Of a stretch of 64,000 bases of DNA, positions 12,800 through 26,800 are shown in pieces. The DNA is from Euwallacea fornicatus. Its lineage: Eukaryota > Arthropoda > Insecta > Coleoptera > Curculionidae. A program made the position numbers and the translations under genes. The stretch lies in the NCBI RefSeq assembly GCF_040115645.1, contig NC_089543.1, positions 682,001 through 746,000 on the forward strand, in the 5' to 3' direction. The notes beneath the pieces are model-generated. The model was not told the DNA's origin, made no database searches, and saw only the letters and a program-made list of their open reading frames with translations. How positions within the stretch are numbered: position 1 is the stretch's first letter; each line of letters starts with the position of its first letter.

Positions 12800-14672
12800 T
12801 CAACTATCGCCACTATTTGTGGTGGTAGTGTTACATGTCAAATGGTTTGGTGCATCTGCAAACATAACTTTCAATTTGTATGCTTCCGCCACTAAAAGAC
12901 TTATTTGAGAACTAGTCCAAGTCCGAGTAGGCAAATTTTGAAGGAGCAACAAAAGTCCTTGGAAGTCTTTTTGCCTCATTAACTCTTCCTTCCAGTATAA
13001 TAAAAATGCTGCGCATACATATAACTGAAATGTGGCAAATGAATCATTTTCGGACAAGTAAGTGTCCCACAAACGAATCGTACACCTTAAGGGCAATTCC
13101 CTCGTAAGTAAGTTGTTCAACCATCGAAATGAGAATTGTAAGTAACTGACATTATGCTGCTTGAGATGTTTGTGGAGAGTTTCGTCTACACGCTTTATTA
13201 ATTCTTCAAGTTGTAAAACTTTTTTCTGAATTCCAATTTGGGCAAAAACGTAATTATCTTGAATGCCATCCAAAAACTTTGATAAACACCAAAATGAATC
13301 AGCTTCGATAATTTTACGCTGTTCCTCTGTTATACCATCTACTGAGAAATTTTCAAAAGGTTTGTTATCAAGGATAAATTCCTGCAGAAATACTACAAAA
13401 AATGGTGTAACTAAATCATTTATGCCCTGAACATAACCCGATGCAGGATGTCTAATAGACCAAATAAACAGAATCCTCTCAAACATAATTTGAACAGTTT
13501 TTTGTTGGAATAGGGATATAGTAGGATTCATCCTTGGCACATCAATATTAATTTGATGTTGAATATCACGATTGACTTCATCATGTTCTGTATAATAATA
13601 TTTCTCCACCAATGTCCAATAATCCTGCCTTTTTCTTTCAAGTACGCCATCTCGTCTTTCTAAATTAATAGGCAGATAACCTGACAAGAGTCTCCAGGTA
13701 ATACCTCTCACTTTCACTGGAATACCTGACCAACTTAATTTACATAAATCTTGTAATGAAGGTGGGTTTACTAAGAGAGCCTCGAACCTTTCCAATTTTG
13801 ATTCAGTGTCTTCTTCTTGGGGTGGATTGGAACAATGCATTTGTAAAGGTCTACCTGGAATCCTACTGATTCTTACTATTTCATTATCACGAATTATATG
13901 TGGAGAATTATCAATCATATTTTCAGTTATTGACCTTTTCAATTCAGTCGTATTTCTATGAGAATTTAAGACATTTAATGCTGCAGACTGGGAAACTTTT
14001 TTTGATATTTTGGTATCTGGAAAAAAAATAGGAATGTTACAAAAAAAACTACAGATCCAAAAATAGGTATCTTCATTTACTACCATCAGTTTAATTTATG
14101 ATGTTTACAGCTCTGTATAAAAGATAAATTACTGTGATAAAACCAGGTAACTTACTCTTTAATCCAGAACAAAACTCATCGTCATCCATTGCCCAAGCAT
14201 CACTTACAGAGGCCTGAAAGTCTTGGAATGACGTAGAGCTTTGAGGTTTACTTTTGGTGCTGCTTTTGCCTTCGTGCTTTGGGCTTGGTCTACCAGGAAA
14301 ATATATATTTTTGCTTAATTTCCAGTTATTATAATTATGGTACTATGTCAAGTTATATCTATTTAATAGATGTATGGATTAATTAGAACACATATTTGTA
14401 CCAAGTCTTCAAATAAATTCACATTCAGTGTTTTTGAGGTATATTAAAGGGTATTGCTTGAATGTAATATACTCTACTAATTCTCTCAAGAATTTTATTA
14501 AACAAAAATTGACATTGAACCGAAGGGCTTTGGAAACATGTATGCGAATAGGTGTGTGATTACCTATGACAAGTAGGTAATTGACTACATAGCTATGAGA
14601 AAACTCATACCTTCCAGGAACATTTTTAATGTTTTTCTTCCAGAAAGAAGCTTTATCATGTTCCCCTTCCAT
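12800..14672 (-). CDS. TBC1D22: TBC1 domain family member 22 (Rab GTPase-activating protein)
   Basis: Minus-strand exons 14672-14611, 14289-14156 and 14016-12800 join in phase into 470 residues (human TBC1D22B is about 505). I chose the ATG at 14672 because the next residues (SFWKKN) match the family start. An acidic SDAWAMDDDEF segment follows, also a family feature. The TBC domain spans about residues 160-440 and opens with GIPVKVRGITWRLLSGYLP. It has the arginine-finger motif IDVPR (about 223-227) and the glutamine-finger motif YVQG (about 260-263), so the Rab-GAP residues are intact. TBC1D22 proteins are Golgi-linked and bind ACBD3 and 14-3-3 in mammals (known of the family). The TBC domain is one uninterrupted 1.2 kb exon. 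An upstream in-frame Met at 14693 is possible but less likely. Confidence 0.92.
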
Positions 14673-17519
14673 CGCTGAGTTACTAAATTTCAAAAATTTG
14701 ATGTAAAGATGCCATAGCTTTTGAAATTTCGGTTAAATGAGTAGTTCAGCAAAAAATTACCAACAAAACAGCTAAAGCAAATATCTTATTTTAAGGTTAT
14801 GTCATGTCGGGTTTGATTGGCTGTAGACTTTGACAGGGAAGTCTACCGACTCGCATGATGTGTCATGTCCACAAATTACCATCATCAGAGGAAAGAATCG
14901 CAACACTCACCCCTACTCAAGACTTTCATGTGGAATTACTTACCAGTTCATTAACAATCCCTATGTAGGGCATTTTTGGACATGCTATAAAGATAATAAA
15001 TATAGGTCTTATAGGAAAAATCAGAACACACATAAACTAAAAAATGTAGAGTCAAAATTTTTATTCCTAGAGTTGTAAGCGAACAATCAATCTGCTCTGT
15101 TCCAGTAGGTTAAAAAGATGGATCAAACGACAGTGCCATAGGATGTACTGCGGCAAGAAATAGGTAAAATAAAATAATTCTTAATTAATTTTTCGTCCTT
15201 AATTATTAAAATAGTTAATTAATTTAATATTAAACTTTTTCTCTTGCTTTTTTATGACTGTCGTTTGATAATGATTCCAGTGAAGTATAGATTTTCTCAA
15301 TGTTTACAATTTCCTATTTATACAATCAGCCCCTTAATGCCAGGCAACCAGAAATAATAGTCTTGTTAATATATCCTCTGTATTTTTAATCTTAAATAGT
15401 GACTAAATTAAACTTATATTTACTTGAAGTTAAAGGTATTATCAAAAGATACTTAGAAAATGCTACTTAAATGTAAAAATAATCATATGTGTGTGTAATG
15501 GGTTCTCTATTTATACTTCAATTCTAAAAATCATCGATATGGCGAAGGTGCTGGTCCAACACAATTTATTTCGAAATACCGGGGACTTACAAAACGGTCA
15601 TAAATATGTGTACACACTAAGGTTGTAAACTACTTCATTATGACACGAACGTCAAGTTTAAATTCTAAACCGCATAGCTCTAAGGAACCTAAGACGTGAT
15701 GGTAATAAGTACTTTACAAGCACGGTGTATCTACCATTTATACGGTTAAACCGACCTTCATTAAGTATACATTAAATCCAAAACACGAAAAGACAACGCG
15801 TTCTGAATCATAACATCAATGGTGACGTTTCATTTGACATTCTCTTCCATGGCAACCACAAATACTATGACATGAGGGTTATTAAATTTTATTATAGTCA
15901 TTTTCTTCATTAGCTCGCTAGATAAATAGTTTTAAAACTATTTGGAGAAAAAAGACGAGAATACGTATTTTCTTTCTATACTTAGCAATGGTGGCTTTTA
16001 AAAATATTAGTGGTGAAAATTAATTATACTATGGTTTTGAGAAAAAGAATTATCTGTGCAGCAAGTATGCCTTAAAATTAAAGTATTTAGATTAGTATGT
16101 GTTATGAGAATAATTATTTTTTAATATATTTTCTAATTTTATTTCTCCATGCTTAAGTTTAATGAAATGGTGAAGGTGCTGGACGACGTCAATCTATTAT
16201 GAAATACCGGGGATTTCCAAAAAAATCATAAAATTATTTAGATTGGGTTTTTTCACGAGAAAATGAGCTCATCAGAAATTTGAAAACCGAAATAAATTAT
16301 TTACCTCCACACAGGCAATAATAAGTCATTGTTTTACACATTTTCATATAGAGAGTAAGTTATTTCGCTGCTCAAATTAAAACGCATGCCACCTACTTAT
16401 ATTACGTAATTAAATTTAGTCGATTTTATATTCATTGACAGGCAGATAGTAACAAGTTGGAGTACGAGTATTGTTGATTGTATGATGAGTTTAGCTCTAT
16501 AATCATTATTTCAAAGTTTTGTTCTAATGGCAGCAAAATATTTTTATATATGCCTACACTGAAAAGCTTACTCACTGAATTTTATTTAATCAATTAGTAA
16601 CGATTTAATGAAAGTTATTAGGTATACCTATAAATTTAGAGATCGAAAATAAATAGATCATTATTTATTTACTTTTAATTATGTATCTAGGTATGGATAT
16701 GATATAAATTAAGACGAGCGAATCCATAAAAAAAGGGATATCTTGAAGATTTCAGTCCAGTACACTATTAGAGGCAAGTCCTGAACTAAAAAACATGAAC
16801 ATTAAATATTTTTATGTTACATCTTTCATCCCGTTATGAACTACTAATAAAATTCCATTACAATAGAGTTAAGTAGGTATCTATCTTTGTATACTTTTAC
16901 TGCCAATGCGTTAAATTATAATTATCTATTCACATCTAGTTGAATTTCAACATAGGTAATTAGGTAAAATGTGATTCCGACGATAATACAAAGGTATCCT
17001 GTTATATTAAGAAATTGGATAAATGTTTGGTATATGCCTCACTTGATTTTATTGTTACCATCTTAATTTTGAAAATTTTCTATTGTGTTATTTATCAAAT
17101 AATTGAAGTACTAATTATTAAAATTTATTTGAGAGGTCAGACTATTTTAACACTAATTGCAGATCAATTAGGCAAACTTATTAACTATAATGAATTGGAC
17201 CGTAATAACACTATGGAAAAAACCATCTTGGGATTCAATTTTACCATGTTGTAACGTGACCTGAAAAATACTTAACATTTTTTATTAAATGAAATATTAA
17301 TGAAAATAAATAATTGACAGAGGGTGCATTATTATATGCACATTTATTTATAAAATTTGAATTTCTCAAAAATTTGAGTTGTGATTTATACCTCCTCATT
17401 AGGTCAGGAGAAATGAAGACAGGCAAGTTTAATAGATTTATTCTATATAGGAGAAAGTATCAATCGAGGTCCGCTTTCCTTTCGTTTACTAAAAGCTGCA
17501 CATTACTACATTGAGTTTG
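14673..17519. other. intergenic region between TBC1D22 and TTC39
   Basis: Holds the 5' flank of both divergent genes. No exon is supported. Two related segments in direct orientation, 15541-15605 and 16169-16235, share GAAGGTGCTGG and GAAATACCGGGGA about 628 bp apart. Confidence 0.45.
15541..16235. repeat. pair of related 65-bp direct repeats
   Basis: Copies at 15541-15605 and 16169-16235 share GAAGGTGCTGG, then CAAT and TATT blocks, then GAAATACCGGGGA and a trailing AAATCATAAA-like stretch. By eye they are roughly 75% alike. The sequence between them is not obviously repeated. They could be ends of a decayed element or a conserved non-coding motif. Confidence 0.6.
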
Positions 17520-17769
17520 GATCACCACACTTCGAGTGTGTGTCGGCTATTTGTGGTAGTCGCGGTGGAAGGTCGGTGGTTTGCTTAATAACATTACTTT
17601 TTACACGCGTTTAGCTCAGTGATAATACGAATCTCTCTGATTAGGTGGAAGAATATCTATCTCTTTTTAACATGACATCAACTTGTAAGTGTCTTGAGAT
17701 TAGTTTCAAGCGGTATCGATATTATCGTTATTATTTTTAGTGACTCTTCCAGTGAGAGTGGCTAAAATT
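17520..17769 (+). promoter_or_regulatory. probable promoter / 5' UTR of TTC39 with a 56-bp intron
   Basis: A locally GC-richer block at about 17520-17600 precedes the TTC39 start. A consensus donor (CTT|GTAAGT, intron from 17685) and acceptor (TTATTTTTAG, ending 17740) define a 56-bp intron in the leader. The ATG at 17770 follows 29 bases later. The transcription start was not located. Confidence 0.45.
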
Positions 17770-20700
17770 ATGGAGCGTCCTGTGGAAAATAACGCGTACG
17801 ATAATGGAGAGGACGACGGGCAAGAAGAAAATGATAATGATTCTGAGGAGGTAAGTGAGAAACACTAAATCCTTGATCTGACAAACAAATTGTAAGCTTC
17901 TAGTGATAATTTAAGAGAAAGCTGCATTCGCAGTAATAATAATAAGGAAGTACAAATTAGCATTAGTATTTTCTCCTTAGGGTTTCCAGAAAAATATACC
18001 CGATATTTGATGATATACGATAAGTATATATATGTATGTATTATATACTTTTCGTCCTATTCTGGACGATAGTGTCGTCCTGGAGATTTCAGGAAATATT
18101 TAATGCTACACCTGGAATTTTAGCTCGCACAGCAAATTTAAATTTCTGTATGCGTATTTCTCATGAGGTAAAATATTATGCAAGAAAAAGATGATTTATT
18201 AGGGACCATCCTTCATTTTTTAGAAGCTTTTAATATAGCCTCCTTCTGCCTAGTCATAATGTTAAATATATGTTACGCATAACTTAACACTGTCCTTTGA
18301 AAGTGTCCTTAGACCCCGACAAGCGAATAACCTTATAAACATGATAAAACAACAAAATGTTAAACTTGAGACGTAACATTCACTTTTTCGTTGCCAAACT
18401 GTAAATTTCGTAATTGGCAAGTAATTTCAAGTTCAAGTCTTAAAATTAGGTCATATTAATGCATTCAATGTCATCAATTCAACTAATTATAAGTTTGAGG
18501 ACGTCTGCACGGTTACACATAAGTACCAACACTTTTTAAATGTTTAAACAATACAAATTGAAATCTCTAGTTTTGAGAGATAAATTTTGTCGTAGAAACA
18601 AAAGTATACTTATATTGCTATTTTTGGCTTGTTAATGGTCCATTGTTCATTCGCAAGAAAATTATTAATTACCAGACGTTTCCACTCAGTAACTGTTAGT
18701 TATGAGTTATGATTAATTCTTTTTATTTATCAGATTATAAGAATTTGGGTGTTTTCTTGCACAAAAGAAGTTATTTGCCTATAAAAATAATGAATTATCT
18801 TATCAAACATATAGACCTTCCACATACTATATGCTATTGACACAAAATATAAGAGACATATATTTATGATTAATAAAAAAATAAATAAGAAGTTATTTAA
18901 TTTCTTATTAATCATAAGTATATGTTAAAATAATATTGGAAATATTTTTCATAGTTAATAAATATTAACTGATTAACAAAATATTGAAAGACAAACTACC
19001 CTTCTGTATCTCCTCGACCCCTTTTTCTACCCTTCTCTTTCCTTTTCAGCATTGTAGAAGTATTCTGGTCCAAAAGTGGATTCCCCAACATTTGATCGTT
19101 CAGTAGCGGCGGTAATAGTAATCTCGTTTTAGTGCTTCATCTCAAGATGGTACTCATAATTTGCTCCTCTTTATCGCATCACTAAATCTATTGTTGTAAT
19201 AGTAAAAACTGAAAGCTTCAACATATATATATTAATATTCTCCCTTGCACGAAAACACCTGCAACATATTTCGATTGTTGAAGGTCTAATGTAAATGTAT
19301 CTTATGAACTTGAATTTCTAAATTATGAATGATTAAAACTCGATTTTTGGAATTTGATGTTAATGTGATCAAGTTTGGTTTGCACCAAGAAATCTTTAGC
19401 TAAAAGCAATTTTTTATTGAATTAATTTGGGCTGACCTTACGTATTATGAAATAAAAGAAAAAAATTAATATTTATCGTGAAAAAGCTACACTAAAATAT
19501 TTCTTTTTGTTTAGTTTGAAGACGCCAATGAATTCGCTTCAGACCTGTAAGTATAATTTGTAAGCAAAACTAAAAAAATAAAAATAATTTTATCAGGGAA
19601 GACATGACCTTAGGTAAAGCCCTTGAAGAAGCCAAGAAAGCAATCTTCTACTTCTTCAATAATCAGTTCACAGAAGCTAAACAACTAATGTCTCCTTAGT
19701 AAGTACCTTATTACATCAAAAAACATCTTTTTGGTTAAATTATGTATCATTAAGATTTATACTGTGTCTAGTCTGACTTGTTGACGCAACTCGAGCTGTA
19801 TAAACTTATTCTGTAGACCATTATTTCATTTCCATTGCTCAATATTTTTAGCCACAAATCGATGGCAATTTAATCGCAATGCAAAATAACTTGCAGCGCA
19901 AATTCTTCTGTGTACCATGCCCTGGGACATGCAATATTCTTATTTTTGGAAGCAATTTTGACAGTGGAACCTGCGTCTATCAGAGCTGCTGCCAAAGCCC
20001 TAAAACATGCCCTGACAGTATGCAACAGATTTAGGAAGAAAAATACTATTGGAGAATCTTTAGGTAAAATGGTTAAAAAGAACCATTATGAGCAGTTTAC
20101 TGACTTGGAGGCTCATGCCGAACTTTGTTACGCCGAATGCTTGCTTTTAAAGTCAATGCTTACTTTTATGGAAGATGAAACATTGAGCAGTTTTATTAAG
20201 GCTGGAATTAAGATTCGATCATGCTTTAATTCATACAAGTGAGTATATAAAACATTATAAATGCAGTAGTTATTTCATTTTAAATTACCTAAGCAAAATT
20301 GTATTTATGTCATTTACAAACTCGTCAAGCATAATTTCCATTAATTGGGGTGACAATATTTATAATAGCAATAATTAGTGACCCTGAGTTCGTTAGATGG
20401 AGTTTTTCATCACCTGTTTGTATCAAATTGTAATGAACATGTTTTTTTTTTGTGTTTTAGTCAAGCTTCCTAATGAATATTTCATATACATATCCGTATC
20501 ATCAGGTCGTAATTATTGGTCTTTGGACTTCCTTTTTTGTTATATTAAATTCATCGTAAAACCGAAGGTTGACTGCAAGTTGAGCACTTTGCATTTGACC
20601 ACAATCGGTAAAATTATTATTAATAACAGCTTTAATCATCATTTTTTTTACATATATAGCAATCATAAGTGTCTCAAGGCAGAAAAAACTGTTCAATGTG

Positions 20701-22965
20701 CGTTATACAAATACTGTTGGTATTTATTAAGTAGCACTTCTTTACTTATTTCGACATATAATCATAGAAAGCTGAATTTAACGTTCGTTCAGAGTGTTAA
20801 AACTAATTTGTGATTTAATAAGAATTTTATAAATGAAGATATATATTAGACTAATCAATAAGGATACGTTTTGAGAATAAAACCATTACAAATTGGCTTA
20901 AAAGACATTTCGGTTCGTCCTATGGGCGATTCTCCGCAATTCCAACATGGCGTAGCCTACGTATACTTTGAAAAGTTTATTAGATAATGGAGTTTGGAAT
21001 ATTTTACAGTTTAGGGAGTTTTAATTTTCTAGTATTTGATAGGGAAAAAACTGTTTGTAGAGAAGATCAGAGATGTCGACTTCCTCCACGACCATTTACC
21101 TCGCGACACTATGAATGTATACTAAAACACACCAGCGATCTGCCTCTCTGTGAATTCTTTCCTACCCTAGTTACCAAAAGATCTATGACATAGACGGTTT
21201 TGAAATGTTTAAACACATGGCATTATTGAAACTTTCAATAAGTAATGTTTATATTTTAAATTTCGCCAGATGTCTCAAAATGTAGATCCATGAAATGTGA
21301 AAAACATATCAAAAATTATCTCCCCACAATTTCTCTCCACTACAATTTTTTTCTCATAATTACCAAACTTTTCATAAATAGATGTTACTATTTTTTAAAT
21401 GTACCCCTACCTTGAGGAGTCTCTATTATACATCGCCGAATATTATGCAGCACATACATTGACTTATGATGATAAGTGTGCTGCACATTTATATATGTAC
21501 ATGCTTGTGTGTTTATAGAGAGTGTCAGCAAATAGTAAACAAAAGAAAATGGCAAGATGAGGACTCAAAGCTACATTTCGAAAGCGGCGTGAAAATGGGC
21601 ATCGGCACTTTTAACCTAATGATTTCCATGCTACCAGCAAAAATCATCAAACTGTTGGAGTTCATTGGTTTTCAGGGCAACAAGGTAATTAGTAACGCCA
21701 CACTTACTAAACTGCATTTCGTGTATTCTTAATTTTAGGACCAGGGTCTCAATGATTTAATTGAGGGATACCAGCTAAATGGCATTCGCCAAATCCTGTG
21801 TATGATGACTCTTTTGGGGTACAACCTAATAGTAATGCACGTCCTAAGCCATCGAGAAGGAGATATAGCCATTTGCCAGGACATCCTGGATAAACAGCTG
21901 AAAAAGCATCCTGATGGGGTTTGGTTTTTATTCTTCCAAGGCAGATTAGAGTTTATGAAGGGGAATTTAACTGAAAGTATTAAATACTATACTTTGTCAT
22001 GGAAATCCCAGGATATTTGGTCGCAATTTCATCATATTTGTTTTTGGGAGCTTCTTTGGGTTCATTGGTAAGTTTCCAGTAGTTGTTTGCTATGGATTAT
22101 ATGTTATTTCTGATTTTAGCCTCAAATGTGAATGGAGGCAAGCGCATAAATTCATATCTATTTTAACAAAAGAAAGCAAATGGTCGAAATGTCTTTACAT
22201 GTATCAAAAAGCCGCAGTTATGATTATGATGAGAGAGGAGCTTAGTTTCGAAGAAAAGACGGAATTAGAAAACTTAATGCGGTATTTACCTATCTTCAAA
22301 CTCTTCAAAAAAATAACACACAAAAAATACACAATTGAAATCTTTCAGGGATCTTCCAAAGTACAAACAAAGGATAGCAGGCAAATCGTTGCCGATGGAG
22401 AAATTCGCAATAAAAAAGGCGGAGCGGTTTTTTGGCCAGAAGAAACGTCTATTAATTCCAGTAATTGAACTCATGTTCCTGTGGAACCTTCTAAAAATAA
22501 TGAAGAACTATGAAATAGCCAAAGGAGTTATGTCTTTAATAGAAACAGCCGAAACTGAGGTTGAAACAAATATAAAGCCTTCTAAATACGACAACGATAA
22601 TAAGGCTGTGGTGTACTTACTTAAAGGTGCATGTCTAAGACATATGGGAGCACCAAATCAAGCTATAAGTTATTTTGAGAAAACTATAAGTTTGCACAGG
22701 GATATAGTAGAAGACCATTATGTGGTTCCTTATGCTATTGTAGAGTTAGCTTTGGTAGAATGGAGTTTGGGAAACAAAGAGAAAGCTTTGTTAGCGTTAG
22801 AAGATGCCAGGTAAAAACTTTTTTAGTAATTAAATTATAACATTGATTAAAAAAATATATTGCAGAAAGAATTATACCAGTTACTCTTGTGAGTCGAGAT
22901 TACATTTTAGGATACATGCCGCAACAACTGAATTAAAAGTTGAGTTAAAAAAATCAAAGAATTAA
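17770..22965 (+). CDS. TTC39: tetratricopeptide repeat protein 39 (TTC39 family)
   Basis: Nine coding exons join in phase into 591 residues: 17770-17850, 19515-19546, 19597-19698, 19897-20238, 21519-21684, 21739-22067, 22120-22281, 22349-22810 and 22866-22965. TTC39A, B and C are about 580-680. Residues 1-37 are acidic. The family body begins MTLGKALEEAKKAIFYFFNN and contains NSSVYHALGHAIFLFLEAIL, GVKMGIGTFNLMISMLP and GYQLNGIRQILCMMTLLGYN, typical of the TTC39/Iml2 helical-repeat fold. A clear TPR lies at about residues 491-521 (VVYLLKGACLRHMGAPNQAI). Mouse TTC39B affects LXR stability and lipid metabolism; whether that holds here is unknown. Introns range from 50 bp to 1.7 kb. The 3' UTR probably ends after AATAAA at 23741. 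Confidence 0.93.
17851..19514 (+). other. TTC39 intron 1
   Basis: A 1.66 kb intron between GTAAGT and TTGTTTAG. It holds a short AT microsatellite-like stretch near 18020-18050 and an AT-rich inverted repeat at about 18865-18916 (ATGATTAATAA against TTATTAATCAT). No exon seen. Confidence 0.55.
20239..21518 (+). other. TTC39 intron 4
   Basis: A 1.28 kb intron. A 138-codon open frame at 20397-20813 has no family resemblance or splice support and I treat it as chance. Nothing else recognised. Confidence 0.55.
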
Positions 22966-23879
22966 ACAACCGTAAATTCCTAAACTAAATATGTTTACAA
23001 ACCGCCTTAATAGATTATATGTATGGGCAACTAATTAGAAGCTTGTTAACACTATTTATATGTTTATATAGTGGCATAGAAACATACAATGTTGCACCTT
23101 GCATTCGATCTTTATTCTGAGCCTAGACTCTGGTAAAAAAATATTACGCAGGAAGAAAAAAAATGAACACCTTGCCTATACTGCACTAACCGAAATCTTG
23201 CCCTAAGAGGATGTGCTGCGATCAGAGTAAACTGCAACGGATATTTTGGCCAGATATCATTATACGAAAATAATTACAGCACTCCATATTTATTAGCTTT
23301 GTTATAAACAGATCTATACTTATTCATTTGGTCCCTGGAGGACATTCTTATTAATTTAATCAGGTATTGATACCACCCAAGATTGTACTATATGTCTTAC
23401 CAAGGAACTCTATTATTAGTAATTAAAAAATGATAATGGAGAAAATGGCAGAAATATTGAAAAGTTATTTTTTACTTGTGTTTTATTTGTGTGGTCACTC
23501 TTTGATTATTAGACTTATTTGTGTTTTGGTAACTTGGCATAATTGCCATACATTTTCTTTATAATAGATTGTTGAAAACTTTTAGCTATTTCTGTACCTT
23601 AAGTCTTTTAATGAAACGTTGGTCACATCAAATAAATTTAGTCAATATGTATAATGTTATTTAATATTTATGTGGCTGTGTTGTTATATACATATACAGT
23701 TTGACTTTAGCTATATTCCTTTATTGTTCGTATTATGAAAAATAAAATATTTTGATCCGCAAATAAGTTTTTCTCAATAAAATCCCCGAGTCAATAAATT
23801 ATATCAAAAATATATTCACTTCTGACTCGTAATGCACACTTATCACATTTTGTGGTGTAAATTCGTTCGATGAGAAGTA
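22966..23879. other. TTC39 3' UTR and tail-to-tail gap to the MFSD6-like gene
   Basis: Plus-strand AATAAA at 23741-23746 is a good candidate end for TTC39. The minus-strand MFSD6-like stop codon lies at 23880-23882. No gene in between. Confidence 0.5.
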
Positions 23880-26800
23880 CTATATCTGTTCATCGTTTTG
23901 GTTTTCTTCATTTTTGAGTGGCTGCGTCTTTTTGATCTCGTCATAGACAAGCTCATCTTTCTCGTTTGGTATTAACTGCTCCCTTTCTTGAAAAGCCAAA
24001 CTCTGGCTACAGTTTACCTAAAAAATAAGTGTGGTTTCATGTCAAATCGAGACATATTACAAAAAATCTTTGGACATATCCTTAGGGTTTTGCGTGAAAA
24101 TTTAAAGAGGGTTATTAAAATTAATGGCATTTTTTGTCTGAAAGATGGTTTTGATGTTTTGTTCTTGACAGCTTGGTGGTTTTAAGTATCTCAATTTAGA
24201 CACGGATAACTCGAATCAGATGATTCTCTGCTTCGTGAATTTATGGAGCATTTGAAAGTATCATGGCTAGAATCGCCATTGCTCATATCTGATCACACGA
24301 AGAAAAATAATTCGGGGCCGTAGAACTGAATTGTGGATGGAAGCGATTTAATGCTTAGGTAATTAAGCATTGCTAAAGAGGGTGTTAAAGAAGAGCTAAA
24401 ATAGGTGAATTTTAATTTTTTGAGATATAATAATAATTTCTCAATTTTTACCGAAATATTTGGCTTCAAAACTAGGCGAATTTGTTTGTATTATATTATT
24501 ATGCAATACTATGCGGACTATGGGTCAGTATAAACTGGCATGATTCCAATTAGTAAATTATAGTACAAAATATGTAAAAGCTTAACACAAGATAGTAGAT
24601 AGTTATCACAACAGTAGGCCTTACCATAAGTTTATATTTATTGGGATTTGGATTACTCGGTTTACCTATAATCAAGAGTTTCTGAAATAAGGAAAAGTGT
24701 TGAAAATTTCAACAAATAGTTGCTATTTTTAAAATTTTATATTCCGAAATGGGTTCAATATTGGAAAAAAATCTAATCTGAAAAGGGTGTTTAAATTTCC
24801 TAAATTTGATTTCCGAGATAACGACGAAACATTATTAATTCTAGATTATACCAGAAATAGTAGCAGTTATGTATAGAGGAGATAACAAGTTTATCTGGTT
24901 TAGGATTATGGTGCTCTGATATATAATTCTGATTGATATAAATTTTAAGTGACCAAAGCCTAACAAATATTGACAAAATAAGCTTTGAGTCAATAGTTAC
25001 TTCTGAAACTGAAAATAATGTGTTTGTAAATTACACGTATTTTCTATTTATATGTTATACTGGTATATTTATGTACATTGAAGTTATGTGCTCTGTTGAA
25101 TTTATGCTTCATCACCAAAATCTCAGAGACCGCACGAGACGCTTTGCTTGTACACTATTATTACTTATTACTCACTTTCACAATTGGATTCCTTGATTAA
25201 CGGATAAATTTATAGAGCTAGATGAAAAAAATCTTGGAATTATCATCTAATAAAACTTCGAATTTCCGAGTTTACCCGTTTACAACGTCAAATATTTTAA
25301 TTTTAGTATTTGCTCGAAATACTTTCCACATGCAGTTCCCGTTTACCTTTCCATTACTTTCAGTCTTCTTATTAAGCTTGGCATTGCTCTTGCTGTGATT
25401 GACCTCAAGAGCTGACTTCAGCAGGTCGTTCTTCGATGCTTTAGCAGCTCCAGAATAACTGCCTCTTCGTATACTATTGCTCCTCGCTCTAGCCAAATGA
25501 TTTCTTCCCAAAGATGTCAACGAACCGATTTGATTGTATTCCACCATCAAACTCAGCCTTTCGATGCTCACCATGGTGCCCTGATCTTTAAATTTCGGTT
25601 CCCCGTTTGGCAATTTTGTATCAACTACAATAATTATTGTCCAAATACTGTGGAGAAAATTATAAAATCCTTACCAGATGCTTCGTCTATTTTAAGGTCA
25701 TGTTTCTTGAGCCAAAACGAATAAAGAATAACGTAACTGAGTCCGGAAACTGCTGCAACAGTTCCCATGATCTGAAAAGCATCGGTTATGCCAAATTTGC
25801 TGATAATATGGCCCCCTATAAAGGAACCGGAACCTCTTCCTATGCTGTAGTGAGCCATTCCTACCACCCCAATGAGGGTGGCTAGGAGACTGGCGGGTGC
25901 TAAAACTGCGCAGTAGGTGGCTGCAGCCACCCACATCAAGTGAACTGAAATGGATTCCAGGGCTTCGAACGGGAAACACCACCAGGCGCTTCTAAAAATT
26001 GGTAAATTGGTGAATCCGGCATGGCTGCAGGGCGCGAAAGTTCTCAAATTAATACCGTTTTTTCGAAATAATTTCTAAATGATTTTATTGACTTTCACTA
26101 ATTTTGGAACAAAGAGTTACTAAAAAAATTGGTTTGTTTTAATGTCAGCGGGATCTTTTTTAAATGCGTTGAAATACTAAAAATGGCGCGTGGTTCGTAA
26201 ATAAAAGTTTGTATTTGTCTTACCCCCTGTACGAATTACTTCAGTTTTATATTTATTACAAGTTGATTTTATTTTTAAACTTTTTGTCTCGTGTAAAAAT
26301 TTTTCGCAAGATGTACAGGTTCTCTAGAAAAAAATTATATACGACACTTTATAATTCATTATTGTTGTTTAATCGTGCGAAAACATGAAAAAAGTTCTAA
26401 CTCTACATAACTAACAACTTAGAATAATTCTTAGAACAATTATTTAAAATGTTGACTGTTTTCCTGCACACGTAAATAAAATTGTTTAACAAAATTAATC
26501 TATACTTTGGTTTTTCTGCTTTTTTTTAAATATTTTCACATCACTAATGAATTGCATGGTATCGTAAATATTTTTTTTGAGAAACTAAATGTCTGGCGAA
26601 AATTTTACAAGTAACAAAAAAGTTTAGAAATTAAGTCATGTAGTGGCAGAGAAAACGATTCAAGTGATTTGTACAACAAGCATGAAACATGAACTTTTAT
26701 TTGAGAATCGCGCGCCATTTTAATGTTTCCACGCATTAAAAAAAGATCTTGCTCCCGTTAAAACGTGCCAATTTTTGTAGTAACTCTTTAGTTCCAAAAT

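Noticed and set aside
20397..20813. 138-codon plus-strand frame
   Set aside because: It lies wholly in a TTC39 intron, shows no family resemblance and is rich in residues typical of AT-rich non-coding DNA.
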